Of a stretch of 64,000 nucleotides of DNA, positions 8,076 through 16,438 are shown piece after piece. The stretch comes from JALYYC01 sp963795805 (lineage in GTDB: Bacteria > Chloroflexota > Dormibacteria > CF-121). The translations under genes were made by a program, and so were the position numbers. The stretch is taken from the NCBI GenBank assembly GCA_963795805.1, contig CAWCIV010000003.1, forward strand, positions 186,001-250,000. Reading direction: 5' to 3'. Numbering within the stretch: position 1 is the stretch's first letter; every line of letters begins with the position of its first letter. The notes beneath the pieces were generated by a model. The model did no database searches, had not been told where the DNA came from, and worked only from the letters and a program-made list of their open reading frames with translations.

Positions 8076-9470
8076 TCACGGTCGGAGCAGCTCGGGATGG
8101 TCCTCGAGGTATTGCCAGGCGGAGGTCGCGTCCGGCTGCAACATGCCGTCGAGGATCGCGTCCTCGAGGGCGAGCTTCACGCGCTTGATCCACGGTCCGG
8201 CGGGCCGGCCCGTGCGGGCCATCAAGTCATCGCCGCTCAGCGGCGATGAGATGGCATTGATCGCCTCCGCGTCGAGCCGCCGAATGCGGGCCTCCAGGTG
8301 ATCGATCTTCCTCAGGTCGGGGTAATGACTGGCCCTCATGTCGGCCCGCGCCAGGTCCAGCAGTCGAACGAGCTGGGGCCCCGCGTCTCGCACCAGCCGG
8401 CGGACCGCCTTGTCCTCCCACCCGTCCGGGTCGTACTGGATCGGCCGCATGTGCAGCCGTACGAGCTGGCTGACCACATCGATCTGATCGCCGGGGTATC
8501 GAAGACGCTTGAGGGCGGCCGCTGCCATCATCGCGCCCACGTCCTGATGCCCGATAAATGTCGGCTTCCCCTCGCGCAGCTCGTGTGTCGCCGGCTTGCC
8601 GACGTCATGCAGCAGCCCGGCCAGCCTGGTGGTCAGGTCGCGCGGCGTCAGGGAGGCGGCCAGCAGCCCGTGGCCGAGGACGTCATGACTGTGCCAGCCG
8701 CCCTGGGCCATGCCCTTGCCCGGCTCGAGCTCGGGCACGACATACCGGAGCAGCGTGCTGTCATCGAGGATCTGCAGGCCACGGCGAACCTCGTCCGCCA
8801 GCAGCAATTTCGAAAACTCGTCGCGGATCCGCTCCATCGACACGGTCGGCGGTTGCAGTCGACCGGCATGCCGCCGAATCGCCTCGGCGACCTCGGGCGC
8901 GATGTCGAAACCGAGCGTCGCCGCAAACCGGGCCGCCCGGAGCATGCGAAGTGGATCCTCGTCGAACGTCACCGATGGCTCGAGCGGCGTGACGATGCGG
9001 CGCTTCGCCAGGTCGTCTAGCCCGCGACCGGTGAGGTCGAGCACCCGGCCATCCCACTCCATCAAAAGCGTGTTGATGGTGAAGTCGCGGCGCATCACGT
9101 CGTCTCGCAGCGAGCCCGGGGTTACGCTCGGTTTGCGACTATCTCGCTCGTAGTGTTCGGTCCGCGTCGACACGAACTCGATGGCGTACTCGCCGGCGTC
9201 GACGTGGGCGGTTCCAAAGCGCTGGAAGACGACAGGCGGATGGCTCGCGACGCGAGCGGCGACGGCCTCGGCGAGGGCGATTCCCAGTCCGCCTTCAACC
9301 AGCACGTCAAGCTCCCTGATCGCCGCCTCACGGCTCCCGCCGAGCAGGCGGTCCCGCACGTATCCCCCGACGACCAGGGCGCGCGCCTGCATCCGCCCGG
9401 ATTCGCTCTCCAGGACTCGGAAGACCGGCTCGAGGCCAGGGAGCGCCGGCGGGTCAACGCGCGCGGGCAT
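8076..9470 (-). CDS. cca: CCA-adding enzyme / poly(A) polymerase-family tRNA nucleotidyltransferase with HD domain
   Basis: The 464-residue protein has a class II nucleotidyltransferase head (VVGGYVRDRLLGG, then ELDVLVEGG for the metal-binding acidic pair), the RRDFTINTL and RMLRAARFAATLGF segments of the CCA/PAP family, and an HD domain (HSHDVLGHGL, AGLLHDVGKP). The likely role is adding or repairing the 3' CCA of tRNA; a poly(A) polymerase of the same family cannot be excluded from sequence alone. The start overlaps the 3' end of the ROK kinase gene by 17 bases. Confidence 0.92.
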   Translation of the reverse strand: MPARVDPPALPGLEPVFRVLESESGRMQARALVVGGYVRDRLLGGSREAAIRELDVLVEGGLGIALAEAVAARVASHPPVVFQRFGTAHVDAGEYAIEFVSTRTEHYERDSRKPSVTPGSLRDDVMRRDFTINTLLMEWDGRVLDLTGRGLDDLAKRRIVTPLEPSVTFDEDPLRMLRAARFAATLGFDIAPEVAEAIRRHAGRLQPPTVSMERIRDEFSKLLLADEVRRGLQILDDSTLLRYVVPELEPGKGMAQGGWHSHDVLGHGLLAASLTPRDLTTRLAGLLHDVGKPATHELREGKPTFIGHQDVGAMMAAAALKRLRYPGDQIDVVSQLVRLHMRPIQYDPDGWEDKAVRRLVRDAGPQLVRLLDLARADMRASHYPDLRKIDHLEARIRRLDAEAINAISSPLSGDDLMARTGRPAGPWIKRVKLALEDAILDGMLQPDATSAWQYLEDHPELLRP

Positions 9471-10410
9471 GACTCACCCGCAACCGGGCGTACTCGAGGG
9501 CGCCAACCAGCCCTTCGTCGCCTTTCAGGGCCGGAGGAACGACGCGGAGTCCCCTGCGCGAGGCTCTCCAGGATGACGCCTGCATCGTCCGCCGCATCGG
9601 GCGCAACAGCGCGGTCCCGGCGTTGAGGACGCTGCCGCCGAGCACGATGATCTCGGGATTGAAGAGGTTCACCAGCGTCCCCATCCCGATACCCAGGGCC
9701 TCACCGGCCGCCTCGAGGATGGCCAGGGCGAGCGGATCCCCGCCGCGGGCGGCGCGCGCGACGTCGGCCGCGCTTGGCGACTCGAGCAAATGCAGCGCAC
9801 TGGCCGGCTGCAGCGGCGCGCGTTCTCGCGCCGCCCGCGCGATCCCCGTGCCGCTCGCGATCGCTTCCACGCAGCCGCGATTGCCACAGGTGCAGAGCGG
9901 GCCGCCCGCTTGCACCACGATATGGCCGACCTCGCCAGCAATTCCGTGCGCGCCGGCATAGAGTTGACCGTTGAGGATCAAGCCGGCGCCGATCCCGGTG
10001 GAGACCGTCACATAAATCACATTGGTCGCTCCCCGCGCCGCGCCGTAGATCGACTCCCCGAGGGCCGCAAGGTGCGCGTCGTGATGGAGAAAGCTCGGAA
10101 TCCCGGTCTTGTTGGTCAGGATCCGATTCAGGGGGACATTCACGAAACCTGGAAGATTTGGCGGGCTGATGACAAGGCCTGCGGCCGGGTCGACCGGCCC
10201 CGGCATGCTGAGGCCCAGGGCCTTGACCGCGGAAGCCCTGATGCCGTCTGCGACAAGAACGTCGAGAACCGAAGCAACAATCCGGTCGATCACGTGCTGA
10301 CGGCCACGGTGGGCCTCGGTCGGGCGGCGGAGAATCGTTCGCAGGCGCCCCCGAGCGTCGCCCACCGCGATCCGCAACTGCGTGCCGCCGAGGTCGATCC
10401 CGATGTACAT
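9454..10410 (-). CDS. ROK-family sugar kinase (glucokinase-like)
   Basis: The protein (~318 residues) begins MYIGIDLGGTQLRIAV, the phosphate-1 ATP motif of ROK proteins. GLSMPGPVD, the TVSTGIGAGLI segment, the GEVGHIVV motif and the zinc-binding CTCGNRGCVEAIAS follow. The absence of an N-terminal helix-turn-helix argues for a kinase rather than a NagC/XylR repressor. ATG 10410 was chosen because the family motif begins there; upstream in-frame codons lie inside the MFS gene. The substrate is probably glucose or another hexose (family inference). Confidence 0.9.
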   Translation of the reverse strand: MYIGIDLGGTQLRIAVGDARGRLRTILRRPTEAHRGRQHVIDRIVASVLDVLVADGIRASAVKALGLSMPGPVDPAAGLVISPPNLPGFVNVPLNRILTNKTGIPSFLHHDAHLAALGESIYGAARGATNVIYVTVSTGIGAGLILNGQLYAGAHGIAGEVGHIVVQAGGPLCTCGNRGCVEAIASGTGIARAARERAPLQPASALHLLESPSAADVARAARGGDPLALAILEAAGEALGIGMGTLVNLFNPEIIVLGGSVLNAGTALLRPMRRTMQASSWRASRRGLRVVPPALKGDEGLVGALEYARLRVSHARAR

Positions 10411-10411
10411 C

Positions 10412-11941
10412 TCAGCGCCACCTCGGGCGTCGAACCGGGCGCAGCGTGACGGCCGCGATGAGCGCGCCAACCCCCAACGCAATCGCGGTTGCCTGGAAGA
10501 TCAAGTGGTACTCGCCGAGCAGCGCCTGCCGCAGGTGAAGCACGTAGGTCGCGTAGCGGACCGCAAAATCGGGAAGCAGCGTCGGGATCGGCGGAAGCAG
10601 GTGCGCCGTCGCCTGGTGGAACTCGTAGAGGCCGTACCCCGCAACCAGGGAAAACCCGACCAGCATGCCGATCAGCCGCATCACGATCAGCACGGACGCA
10701 CCGGCGCCGCGCTGCGCCTCGCCCACCGCGTCGAGCACGGCGGCACTGACGGGCGCGATCTCGAGCCCCAGGCCGAGGCCCGTCAAAAACAACTCGGCAT
10801 CAGCAAGCCGGAGGGGGAGGCCCAACAGATGGGCGTCGAGCGATCGCTCGGACCAGCCGGCGAGCAGCAGGAACCCGGCGGCCGCGACCAGCATGCCGGC
10901 CGCCGCGACCACCCGGTAGCTTCGCAGGCGGTGCGCCAGCCAGCCGCCAAGCAGTGCCCCGATCGGAATCCCCAGCATGAGACGGAAGAGCAACAGCGCC
11001 GCCTGGCGCGGATTCATGGAGAAGACGATTGGCGATTCAGCGAGCACCGGGATATAGACCAGCGCCACCATCAGGCCGGCGCCGGCGATCGCGTTGGTGA
11101 TGGCGCCGCCGCTGAAGGATGAATCCCGGAAGTAGCGGACCTCGAGCAACGGGTGCGCGGTCCGCCGTTCATGCCAGGCAAAGAGGACGAAGAGAACGAT
11201 GGCGAGCGGAGCCTCCCATAAGAAGTTCGACCCCACCGGGCTCTTCTCCGGATCGGCGGCATACAGGGCAAGCGTGAGGAGCGCCAGCGCCGCGGCGGCA
11301 AGCGCCGCCCCGAGCCAATCCACACGGGTCGGGCGGCGCGCCTCGCGCATCGCGGTGACGTCGGGCCACAGCGCCCAGATGAGCAGCAGCGCCAATGGAA
11401 GGTTGAACCAGAAGATCCAGTTCCATCCAAGCGATGCCGCGATCAATCCGCCCCAGAGCGGTCCGAGCACGCTGCCGATCTCCTGGAGGGCGCTGACGCC
11501 GCCCAACACCGGGCTTCGGGCGCCGCTTGGATAGAGGTCGGCGGCCAGCGCGAGCACGATCGGCACCAGCGCCCCGCCCCCCGCGCCCTGGAGCAACCGG
11601 CCGGTCACGAGCTGGGACAGATTCCCGGCGGTCGCGGTCACCAGCGACCCGATGGCGAAGAGGACGAGGCAGACGATGAACACGCGGAGCCTGCCGAATC
11701 GATCGCTGAGGCCACCCGCGAGCGGCATGACCGCCAGGTAGCCAAGAAGAAAGCCGGTGATGATCGGGGTCGCGCGTTCCAGGTGGTTGATCGGAATGTG
11801 GACCGAGGTCAGCATCGGCAGGATCGCCGTGACCACGACGTAGGCGTCGAGGGACGCGATGAACAGGCCGGCCCCGGTGAGGGCCAGCAAGACGGGTCGG
11901 TTAACCGACCGGGGGCGGAGTGACTGAAACGGGGTGATCAT
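10412..11941 (-). CDS. MFS exporter (DHA2 type, 14 TM), P55-like
   Basis: The product has ~509 residues from ATG 11941 and about fourteen hydrophobic helices. The MFS loop motif GGLSDRFGRLRVF follows TM2, and the antiporter motif C region lies around SVLGPLWGGLIAASLGWNWIFW. Its start lies 41 bp inside the upstream LprG-like lipoprotein gene. In mycobacteria the lipoprotein LprG and the MFS protein Rv1410c (P55) form such an operon and move lipids across the envelope. By analogy this pair may export a lipid or glycolipid (inference); a generic drug exporter is the alternative. Confidence 0.85.
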   Translation of the reverse strand: MITPFQSLRPRSVNRPVLLALTGAGLFIASLDAYVVVTAILPMLTSVHIPINHLERATPIITGFLLGYLAVMPLAGGLSDRFGRLRVFIVCLVLFAIGSLVTATAGNLSQLVTGRLLQGAGGGALVPIVLALAADLYPSGARSPVLGGVSALQEIGSVLGPLWGGLIAASLGWNWIFWFNLPLALLLIWALWPDVTAMREARRPTRVDWLGAALAAAALALLTLALYAADPEKSPVGSNFLWEAPLAIVLFVLFAWHERRTAHPLLEVRYFRDSSFSGGAITNAIAGAGLMVALVYIPVLAESPIVFSMNPRQAALLLFRLMLGIPIGALLGGWLAHRLRSYRVVAAAGMLVAAAGFLLLAGWSERSLDAHLLGLPLRLADAELFLTGLGLGLEIAPVSAAVLDAVGEAQRGAGASVLIVMRLIGMLVGFSLVAGYGLYEFHQATAHLLPPIPTLLPDFAVRYATYVLHLRQALLGEYHLIFQATAIALGVGALIAAVTLRPVRRPRWR

Positions 11942-12587
11942 GGTTGGAAAAGTCGAAGGTGATCGAGGCGGACCTGGTTGCGTCGAATAGATTGCCGGAA
12001 ACCCGTGCCCGCCAGAGATCGTTTCGCGGGCTCTCGATCCAGTAGGTGACGCTGTACGACCCCTGGTCGTGGACGAGGGTAAGGATCTGGTGCACCCGGG
12101 CCGCCGATACGGTGCCCTTGACGGGATAGGTATCGTGGCCGTCCACTTTTTCGATGGCGGCGACGGTCGGTGCCTGGGTGTCGCGGATGGCCGCAAACAG
12201 CCCGACCTGGCGATCGAAGAGACTCCGCGCATCGAAGAATTGCGCCACCTGTGCCGGCGTGAGCCGCTGCCATCCTCCGGTGATCGATTTCAAGTAGATC
12301 GCGTCCCCGTTGAAGATGACCTCGACCTCGACAAGGAATCCTCCCTCGCGCAGGTCGACCGTGGCGTGAAGATCGGGTGGATGGGCGTCGCCCTCAGCCG
12401 TCTGCACCGGCACCGCACTGCCGGTGTAGCCGCCGACCTGCATCTTGAAATGAAACCCCTTCAGCGCAGTCATCCGGTTGCTGGTTCCGCTGAGCAACGA
12501 CGCCGCGGTCGGCGGTGCCTCGCCACACGCCGTCAGTGCCGCCAGGATGAGCAAGACGGCGCAGGCGCGGCGACCGGTTCCCGGCAT
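11901..12587 (-). CDS. LppX/LprAFG-family lipoprotein (LprG-like)
   Basis: This 228-residue lipoprotein has a signal peptide ending in lipobox LTAC (Cys21). The mature part looks like the LppX_LprAFG fold: an amphipathic strand series with a central KSITGGWQRLTPAQ segment and a late YWIESPRNDLWRARVSG strand pair. Family members bind acyl chains of lipids in a hydrophobic pocket. It overlaps the MFS gene downstream and starts one base after the selB stop, so it could be co-transcribed with selA-selB. The match is by fold-level pattern, not strong identity. Confidence 0.75.
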   Translation of the reverse strand: MPGTGRRACAVLLILAALTACGEAPPTAASLLSGTSNRMTALKGFHFKMQVGGYTGSAVPVQTAEGDAHPPDLHATVDLREGGFLVEVEVIFNGDAIYLKSITGGWQRLTPAQVAQFFDARSLFDRQVGLFAAIRDTQAPTVAAIEKVDGHDTYPVKGTVSAARVHQILTLVHDQGSYSVTYWIESPRNDLWRARVSGNLFDATRSASITFDFSNHDHPVSVTPPPVG

Positions 12588-14492
12588 TCAATCCCTCAGA
12601 ATACGGTCATCTCCGACGCGCCGCGTAATCTTCTGGGCGTCCAGCCATTCGAGCAGGGGCAGGACGTAGCGGCGGCTCGAGGCGAGGAGATCGCGGGCGG
12701 CGGCCACCGTCAGGGTTCGATTCGCCGCAAGATACGCCCGCAACCGCACCACGGCCTCGTCCACGGCGGCACGACCGAAGACCACCTCATCACTGATCCG
12801 CACGAGCGTCCCCTCGCCAATCAGGTACTGGACGAGCGCAGGCGTCAGGGCAAAGCGCTGCATCAGCTCGGCCAGCAGTGGTGGAGCAAACGGCTGGGAC
12901 CTGAGGACGGCCTCGAGGGCTTCGATCGACGCCGCCTCGTGGGCCGAAGGCCGGGGGTCGTGGCTGGCGAGGGCCACCTCGGCGCCGCCCTCCACCACGA
13001 CGCCGTCGGCGGCCAGCGCGCTGATCAGGGCGGCAAAGGGGCCAGCCGGCAGTCCGCTCCGGCCTCGAAGCGCTTCTTTGGGCATCCCCCGACGCAGCGG
13101 CTCGGCGTGGTGAAAGGTCGCCAGCACATCGATGGCCGTCGCCTCCAGGCGCCGGTAGTGCTCCGCCGCCATCACCGTGGAGCCCAGCCGGTGGACCGCC
13201 CGGGCGGCGAGCAACGGTTCGAGCGCGGCCTCCAACTGCGAGGCGGAGAAGGCCAGCGTGCGGGCCAGCGCCGCTTCATCGATTCCCCGCGGGTGCTTGA
13301 CCAGCTCGAGGACGACACGGGTGGCTGGGTCCCCTCCCTCCCTCCGGCGGAGCTCCTCGAGCACCGCCGGGTCCCGCCGGCGGTGCCGCCTGGGAGAGGC
13401 GTCGACGATGACGCCTCCGGCCACCGTCGTCGGTGGAGACGGCACCCGAATGATGAACCGATCGCCCGCCAGCGCAACCGTGGGGCTGGCCGCGTACAGC
13501 TGCGCCCATCCCTGCTCACCCGGTCCGAGTTCGTCCGCATCCAACAGGCTGACCTCGATTGGGATCTCGGCAGTTTCGTGATACAGGAGGAGCCGAGCCC
13601 GGTGGCGAACCACCTGCGCGGCGTCGACGAGCACGGTGAGACGCGCATCGAACCGCCGGCTTGCGCTCATGGTGCGCGGCACCGCGAGTACATCACCACG
13701 CCGGACCTGGGCTCGATCGATCCCGGCCAGGTTGACCGCAGTGCGACTGCCGGGCCGGGCCTCGGCCACCGCACGATTGTGCTGCTGCAGGCCGCGGATC
13801 CGCGCTCGGCGCTCACCAGGCAGAATCGCCACCTCGTCACCCTGTCGAAGGATGCCGCCGACCAGCGTCCCGGTGACCACCGTGCCAAAGCCGGCCATGC
13901 CAAAGGCGCGATCAATCGGAAGGCGCGGACGGCCCAGGTCAGGACGCGTCAGCGTGCGCTCGAGCTCACGGTCGAGGGCGAGTCGCAGTTCTTCCAGACC
14001 GATGCCGGCGGTGCTCGACACGGGAACGATCGGGGCGAACCGCAGGCCCGACCGGGAGAGCATGGACTTCACGTCCTCGGAGACGAGCCGTATCCATTCC
14101 GCGTCGACGAGGTCGGCCTTGCTCAAGACCACAACGCCGTGTTCGATGCCGAGCAGGTCGATGATCGCCAGGTGCTCGCGCGTCTGCGGCATCGGCCCTT
14201 CGTCGGCCGCGACGACAAGGAGGACGGCGTCCATGCCGTGCACGCCCGCGAGCATGTTCTTGAGAAAGCGCTGATGCCCCGGGACGTCGACGATGCCGAC
14301 ATGCCGGCCACTCGGGAGGTCCAGGTAGGCAAAGCCGAGGTCGATCGTCATGCCGCGACGCTTTTCCTCTTCGAGCCGGTCGGGGTCGATCTGGGTCAGG
14401 GCTTTGACGAGGGTCGATTTCCCATGGTCGATGTGACCGGCAGTCCCGACGACAAACGAGCCGGCCGAATCGTGCGCCCGCGCCTGTGTCAC
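12588..14492 (-). CDS. selB: Selenocysteine-specific elongation factor SelB
   Basis: It delivers Sec-tRNA to UGA codons marked by a SECIS hairpin. The 634-residue protein has the GTPase motifs G1 AGHIDHGKST, G2 region RGMTIDLGFAYL, G3 DVPGH and G4 SKAD. EF-Tu-like domains 2 and 3 follow, then a C-terminal ~250 residues with the winged-helix repeats used for SECIS binding. Start: GTG 14492, overlapping the selA stop (GTGA). A client with a matching SECIS lies in this window at 51.1-54.2 kb. Confidence 0.97.
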   Translation of the reverse strand: MTQARAHDSAGSFVVGTAGHIDHGKSTLVKALTQIDPDRLEEEKRRGMTIDLGFAYLDLPSGRHVGIVDVPGHQRFLKNMLAGVHGMDAVLLVVAADEGPMPQTREHLAIIDLLGIEHGVVVLSKADLVDAEWIRLVSEDVKSMLSRSGLRFAPIVPVSSTAGIGLEELRLALDRELERTLTRPDLGRPRLPIDRAFGMAGFGTVVTGTLVGGILRQGDEVAILPGERRARIRGLQQHNRAVAEARPGSRTAVNLAGIDRAQVRRGDVLAVPRTMSASRRFDARLTVLVDAAQVVRHRARLLLYHETAEIPIEVSLLDADELGPGEQGWAQLYAASPTVALAGDRFIIRVPSPPTTVAGGVIVDASPRRHRRRDPAVLEELRRREGGDPATRVVLELVKHPRGIDEAALARTLAFSASQLEAALEPLLAARAVHRLGSTVMAAEHYRRLEATAIDVLATFHHAEPLRRGMPKEALRGRSGLPAGPFAALISALAADGVVVEGGAEVALASHDPRPSAHEAASIEALEAVLRSQPFAPPLLAELMQRFALTPALVQYLIGEGTLVRISDEVVFGRAAVDEAVVRLRAYLAANRTLTVAAARDLLASSRRYVLPLLEWLDAQKITRRVGDDRILRD

Positions 14493-15841
14493 GTAAGGGC
14501 GGCGCGCACCGCCTCCAGCAAGGCATCATCCTCGCCAGGGAGGACCGTCCGCGGATCGAGCACGACCTGGCCGGCCTCCACGCGTCCGACCACGGGCACC
14601 GGCCGCTCACGCAGCCGCGCGAGCACCGCGTTGGCGCGCGACTTCGGCGCGTTCAGGGCCACCAGCGTGGTCGCCAGTCGCTCGCCCGGGAGGGAGCCTC
14701 CTCCCACGGTCGACGCGCCGGCCTTCAGCTCGACCGAGATCCCGAGCCGCTTAAGACGGTCTTTCCAGTGCGCCGCTCTCGCCTCGAGCGACGCGGGGGT
14801 GGTCGCGATCATCCGCCAGACAGGCACCGACGTCAAGGGGTCCTGCAGGTAAAGGTCGAGCGTAATCGCGAGCGCGGCGAGCGTCATCTTGTCGACCCGC
14901 ACCGCACGAGCCAGCGGGTGTCTGAGCATGCGATCCACGATCGCGGCTCGTCCGAGCAGAAGCCCGGCCTGTGGGCCTCCCAGCATCTTGTCCGCGCTGC
15001 ATGCGACCGCGTCAACGCCGGCCGCGATGCTCTGCTGAATCCGCGGCTCCGCGGTCAAGCCGAAGGCGCCGGAGTCGAGGAGGGCACCACTGCCGAGGTC
15101 CTCGAGCAGGAGCACGCCATGCCGGTGAGCAAGCTCGGCAAGCCCCGCGAGGTCGGCGGCTTCCGTAAACCCCGTCACCTGGAAGTTGCTGGCGTGGACC
15201 TTCAGGATGGCGGCGGTCCGTGGCGTGATCGCCGCCTCGTAATCGCTCAGGCGCGTCCGGTTCGTGGTGCCGACCTCGACCATCCGGGCACCCGAGAGGC
15301 GCATGATCTCCGGCATCCGGAACGCGCCGCCGATCTCGACCAGCTCACCACGCGAGATGATCACCTCCCGGCCTTTGGCCAGGGCCGCCAGCATCAGCAG
15401 CGTGGCGGCCGCGCAGTTGTTGACGACGGCCGCGGCTTCGGCGCCGGTCAGGTGGCTGAGCATCGGGCTGACGAGGTCGTGACGCAGGCCCCGCTTGCCC
15501 GTCTCGACATCCATCTCGAGCGTGGAATAGCCACGCGCGATCAGGGCGGCGGCATCGGCCGCGAGCGCGGCCAGGGGCGCGCGACCGAGGTTGGTGTGCA
15601 GGATGACACCGGTGGCGTTGATGCAGGGGCGTAGTCGGGGCTCACGCAACTGCCGGATGGTGGCGTCGATCTGGCTCCAGCGGTGGGGTATCTCGTCGAC
15701 CACACCGGCAGTGCGCTCACGCGTCAGAACGGTCTGGATGGCGAAGAGGACGAGCGGCCGCCCGTGGTCGCGCAGCAGGCGTGCAGCCTGCGGGTCCTCG
15801 AGTACCTGGTGGACGCTCGGCAGAGCCCGCCGCGTTTCCAT
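14489..15841 (-). CDS. selA: L-seryl-tRNA(Sec) selenium transferase
   Basis: This PLP enzyme converts Ser-tRNA(Sec) to Sec-tRNA(Sec) using selenophosphate. Family signatures are INATGVILHTNLGRAPL, GLRHDLVSPMLSHLTGAEAAAVVNN, and the PLP-lysine segment SADKMLGGPQAG. ATG 15841 (450 residues) is preferred because a -10-like GATACT (15848-15853) ends six bases upstream, the leaderless spacing seen elsewhere here; an in-frame TTG at 15859 would add six residues. It is coupled to selB. The tRNA gene selC and selD were not found nearby. Confidence 0.97.
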   Translation of the reverse strand: METRRALPSVHQVLEDPQAARLLRDHGRPLVLFAIQTVLTRERTAGVVDEIPHRWSQIDATIRQLREPRLRPCINATGVILHTNLGRAPLAALAADAAALIARGYSTLEMDVETGKRGLRHDLVSPMLSHLTGAEAAAVVNNCAAATLLMLAALAKGREVIISRGELVEIGGAFRMPEIMRLSGARMVEVGTTNRTRLSDYEAAITPRTAAILKVHASNFQVTGFTEAADLAGLAELAHRHGVLLLEDLGSGALLDSGAFGLTAEPRIQQSIAAGVDAVACSADKMLGGPQAGLLLGRAAIVDRMLRHPLARAVRVDKMTLAALAITLDLYLQDPLTSVPVWRMIATTPASLEARAAHWKDRLKRLGISVELKAGASTVGGGSLPGERLATTLVALNAPKSRANAVLARLRERPVPVVGRVEAGQVVLDPRTVLPGEDDALLEAVRAALT

Positions 15842-15894
15842 CAACCTAGTATCGGCCAAGAATCAGATGAGCCCCACCGATTCGACGCGCGCGA

Positions 15895-16239
15895 TCAGGC
15901 CAGCAGCAGGTTCCGCAGCACGATCGAGCCCGCGATCAGCAGGACGAACATCAAGCCCGCCGTGATCGCAATGCGCCGCAGGTCGGAGCGGAAGTAGGGA
16001 ACGCGCTCCAGGGGGATCGAGGCGTCCTGCGCAGGCAGGGCGGCGGGCTGGAGGCGGCCCCGGGTCGGACGCGGAAGGGGACGGGCCGCTGGAACGGGCC
16101 GTGAGACCGCGACGGGCTCGGAGGCGGGCAGATCCGCGGGGACCGGGGGCACCGCCGAGGACGCGGCACGCGTCCGGACTGGTGGCCGGTTGCCGCGCTG
16201 GGGCTTTTTTTGCTGGGCTCGCTTGTTCTTCTTAGCCAT
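15895..16239 (-). CDS. Small single-pass membrane protein with basic, Pro-rich N-terminus
   Basis: The 114-residue product starts at ATG 16239. The first ~20 residues are Lys/Arg/Gln-rich (MAKKNKRAQQKK), a Pro/Ala/Arg-rich disordered stretch covers roughly 25-80, and one hydrophobic helix near the C-terminus (IAITAGLMFVLLIAGSIVL) makes it a probable tail-anchored cytoplasmic-side protein. No family is recognised. It is not overlapped with selA (gap of 53 bp) and may be transcribed separately. Confidence 0.6.
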   Translation of the reverse strand: MAKKNKRAQQKKPQRGNRPPVRTRAASSAVPPVPADLPASEPVAVSRPVPAARPLPRPTRGRLQPAALPAQDASIPLERVPYFRSDLRRIAITAGLMFVLLIAGSIVLRNLLLA

Positions 16240-16285
16240 GCGCCGAATACGCGCTGTCGAGTTTACCGCGAAAGTGGATAAGCGC

Positions 16286-16315
16286 TTGACACATCCAACG
16301 GGCTGTGGTAAAAAT
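16286..16315 (+). promoter_or_regulatory. Sigma-70-type promoter reading into the structured RNA
   Basis: TTGACA (16286-16291) matches the -35 consensus exactly. It is followed by a 17-bp spacer and TAAAAA/TAAAAAT (16309-16315) as the -10. It reads plus-strand, opposite to both flanking genes, so it does not serve either. The predicted start of transcription is near 16320, at the base of the first hairpin of the candidate small RNA. Confidence 0.55.
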
Positions 16316-16316
16316 C

Positions 16317-16435
16317 CTCGCGGGTACAAGATATAGGGTACCCCAAGCCGCGAGCCAACAAGGGCCAGATTCCTGCAGCCGTCCTGCCATCGCCGCTGCA
16401 ATGCCCCTCCTCATCTGGTCCTTGTTGTTTGTCCG
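16317..16435 (+). ncRNA. Candidate small RNA with two strong hairpins and a C-rich loop
   Basis: Hairpin 1 (16317-16354) has CTCGC/GCGAG at the base and GTAC/GTAC or GGGTAC/GTACCC above. Hairpin 2 (16357-16426) has 14 pairs, AACAAGGGCCAGAT with ATCTGGTCCTTGTT, and an inner TGCAGC/GCTGCA stem. One of the 14 pairs is G-U if the plus strand is transcribed but would be a C-A mismatch on the minus strand, which favours plus-strand expression. An unpaired CCCCUCC segment could pair with Shine-Dalgarno sequences. T-rich bases (TTGTTTGT) follow. It does not match the RNA families I can recognise (SRP, 6S, tmRNA, tRNA-Sec). Confidence 0.5.
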
Positions 16436-16438
16436 GGC

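Noticed and set aside
12069..14852. A 927-codon open frame on the plus strand antisense to selB
   Set aside because: It lies over intact selB and parts of its neighbours. The translated product is Arg/Gly/His-rich without any motif, a usual side effect of high GC in the opposite strand.
16317..16435. tRNA-Sec (selC) in the selA-ychF intergenic region
   Set aside because: No TCA anticodon loop, no GTTCGA-type T loop and no CCA end; stem lengths do not fit a tRNA.
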